Assembly (NCBI GenBank): GCA_964444805.1
Contig: CAYUIK010000087.1
Coordinates: 1 to 42,260, forward strand
Source: RECG01 sp964444805
GTDB taxonomy: Bacteria > Bacillota_I > Bacilli_A > Acholeplasmatales > Acholeplasmataceae
Length of the DNA stretch: 42,260 nucleotides
Direction of reading: 5' to 3'
Positions 40,608 through 42,260 of this stretch are shown piece by piece. A program made the position numbers and the translations under genes. Each line of letters begins with the position of its first letter. Positions within the stretch are counted from its first letter, which is position 1. Under the pieces are notes generated by a model. That model was not told the origin of the DNA, searched no databases, and saw nothing but the letters and a program-made list of their open reading frames with translations.

Positions 40608-42260
40608 CTAATCCTCCTGAAATGCTCTTGTCTTCGATAAGTTCCAAGCGGTAACCGATCCGACGAACAAGAAAATGAGAACGGAAAAGACGGAAGCCAT
40701 ATTGAAGATCGCTTCGTCTACCGTCAGCTTATACATCCATGAGATCAGGATGTCACTGTCACCGGCAAAGCCACGCGAGTAATGACCTGCGTTCGGACCA
40801 CCACCCGTGATGAAGTAGATGACCCCGAAGTTATTGAAGTTCATCGAGAATGTCATGATCAAAATCGGGGCGGTCGAATAGAGCACGAGCGGCATGGTAA
40901 TCGACCAGATCTTCTGCCAGTTGCTGGCACCATCGATATCCGCGGCTTCATAGAGCGTTCGATCGATGGCCGTCATGACGCCTGTCATCAGGGCCATGAA
41001 ATAGGGGAACCCAAGCCAGATGTTGACGACAATGAGTGTTGCTCGCACGAATGTCGGGTTGAATGGATTGGTAAACCATTGGATATTGTCCTTTCCGAGA
41101 TAGAAAAGCCTGCTAATCCCGGAAAGCGAACTGTAATCGACTCCGAGCATGCCCAGATTTTCGAGTATGCCATAGACTCCTATGTCCTGAAGAAAGGAAT
41201 TGATGAAGCCGATCTCGTTGAACATGACCGAAAAGACCATTTGCGATAGAAGCGCAGGGATCGCCCAAGGTAATATGAGCAGTGTCCGCCACATCTTCCG
41301 AAAGACGACCTTTTCGCTGTTTAAAATAAGTGCTTGGAAAAAACCACCGAAAAAGACCGTACCCGTCGAGAAAATCGCCCAAACAACGGTCCAGGCCAAG
41401 ACACGCCAGAAAGCACGACCGAAGGATTCACCCAATCCCGATGAAAAGTTGAACAAGGCGATAAAGTTCTTGAACCCGACCCAGTCGAACGTCGCGACCA
41501 TCGACTCGTTACCCGATATGTTCGTAAAGGATATGATGAACCCGAATGTAATCGGCATGATCGAAATAAAGGCGAGAACGAAGAGCGCCGGTGATAGGAT
41601 GATGTATTCGAAACTGCGTTCATAGACATCCTTGAAATAGGGGACGTCTTTAAGCACTTTCTCTTTCTTTCTTTTGGCCTCGGAGACGCGGTAAGCATCT
41701 CGGATCGACCAAAACATGAAGATAAAGAAGAAGAAAGAAAGGATGATACCGATGAGCCCTTCGAGAAGAATGATCGTCGAGGTATGTCCTTGAATCGGGA
41801 TATCTTCCGAAATCGAGAAATCATCGACCGAATACATGTTGAACGGTTCGCCCCGTTCTCCGACGAGTGCGTCCGATAAAGCCGTATGACCCGTGAAGTT
41901 AATCTTTTGGGCGACACCGAGCGTCACGACCGACCAGTAGCTTCTCACAAAGAAACCCGCTTTGTCATAGAAAAAGTTGTCGTATTGTTCGATAAAGGTT
42001 TCGTTAATGTCCGGATTCAGTTGCAGGTAAACCTTGAGAAGAAAACGATTGTAGTGCCGGTTCCCGTATTGATTCACGGGATGGTTATACTCGATTGACA
42101 TGATCTTTAATACCATATCACTAAAATCAGTGCTCTCGTATTTCAGTATAACGGAATTATACGTCATACCGGCTTCGTAATACTCATAGATGCCGCCATC
42201 GATATAATAGAGCGGACCAGTGACGTCGACTTCCTGTGAATCGGAAATCGGTCCAACGAT
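40608..42260 (-). CDS. malF: Maltodextrin ABC transporter permease MalF, 5' end outside the window
   Basis: About 550 residues are visible; the frame is open to the right edge with no stop, so the start lies beyond 42260. The C-terminal part has the permease helices and EAA loop YEAADIDGASNWQKIWSITMP near the family position. Upstream is a helix (about LLEGLIGIILSFFFFIFMFW) preceded by a large hydrophilic region (at least 160 residues) that would lie outside the membrane, larger than in most Gram-positive MalF proteins. The pair probably takes up maltose/maltodextrin; the binding protein and ATPase genes are not in the window. Confidence 0.9.
   Translation of the reverse strand: MVGPISDSQEVDVTGPLYYIDGGIYEYYEAGMTYNSVILKYESTDFSDMVLKIMSIEYNHPVNQYGNRHYNRFLLKVYLQLNPDINETFIEQYDNFFYDKAGFFVRSYWSVVTLGVAQKINFTGHTALSDALVGERGEPFNMYSVDDFSISEDIPIQGHTSTIILLEGLIGIILSFFFFIFMFWSIRDAYRVSEAKRKKEKVLKDVPYFKDVYERSFEYIILSPALFVLAFISIMPITFGFIISFTNISGNESMVATFDWVGFKNFIALFNFSSGLGESFGRAFWRVLAWTVVWAIFSTGTVFFGGFFQALILNSEKVVFRKMWRTLLILPWAIPALLSQMVFSVMFNEIGFINSFLQDIGVYGILENLGMLGVDYSSLSGISRLFYLGKDNIQWFTNPFNPTFVRATLIVVNIWLGFPYFMALMTGVMTAIDRTLYEAADIDGASNWQKIWSITMPLVLYSTAPILIMTFSMNFNNFGVIYFITGGGPNAGHYSRGFAGDSDILISWMYKLTVDEAIFNMASVFSVLIFLFVGSVTAWNLSKTRAFQED

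Overview
The window looks like a chromosomal segment of a wall-less or low-GC Gram-positive bacterium, most likely a non-Mycoplasmatales mollicute (Acholeplasma/Izemoplasma-type) or a close Firmicutes relative. The evidence is a PolC-type replicative polymerase, a phenylalanine T-box, a rlmN-rsgA-rpe-thiN / rpmB / fakA neighbourhood that matches Bacillus gene order but lacks prpC-prkC and yloU, a ytqA-ytqB pair, and TGA used as a stop (many ATGA/GTGA overlaps). TGG codes for Trp, so the standard bacterial code applies. This placement is inferred from gene content, not from a search.

Layout. 1-2226 is an AT-rich mobile-element graveyard that looks unlike the rest: IS21-type end repeats, a second set of 20-bp repeats, a tRNA 3'-half-like fragment, and a complete IS3/IS150-type insertion sequence ending 13 bases from the 3' end of a tRNA-Leu(GAG) gene. 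2227-9007 holds tRNA-Leu, fatty acid kinase fakA, ribosomal protein rpmB, the rlmN-rsgA-rpe-thiN operon, and a bacterial homologue of the TMEM43/LUMA membrane protein. 9085-18722 holds pheS-pheT under a Phe T-box, a Bax-inhibitor-1 family protein, polC and a DUF1189-like membrane protein. 18775-20272 is a short plus-strand pair, ytqA-ytqB, for tRNA wobble-uridine modification. 20310-22928 is an ECF sigma factor operon: sigma factor, a single-pass membrane protein (putative anti-sigma), and a lipoprotein with an RsgI-like domain carrying the Asn-Pro self-cleavage motif. 23024-25798 holds leuS and acpP.

25844-42260 is a complete intracellular alpha-glucan locus: malQ and an alpha-glucosidase (minus strand), divergent cyclomaltodextrinase-type GH13 and a LacI-family regulator (plus strand), then a minus-strand block malF-malG followed by glgP-amylase-pullulanase-glgB. 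None of the enzymes has a signal peptide, so maltodextrin is presumably imported by the MalFG transporter and handled in the cytoplasm. The branching enzyme plus MalQ could build a branched storage glucan that GlgP, pullulanase, amylase and glucosidase then mobilise. A cre/LacI-like operator sits between the divergent promoters.

Most genes lie on the minus strand. Several start codons were moved from the longest ORF because a Shine-Dalgarno sequence fixes them. malF runs off the right edge.
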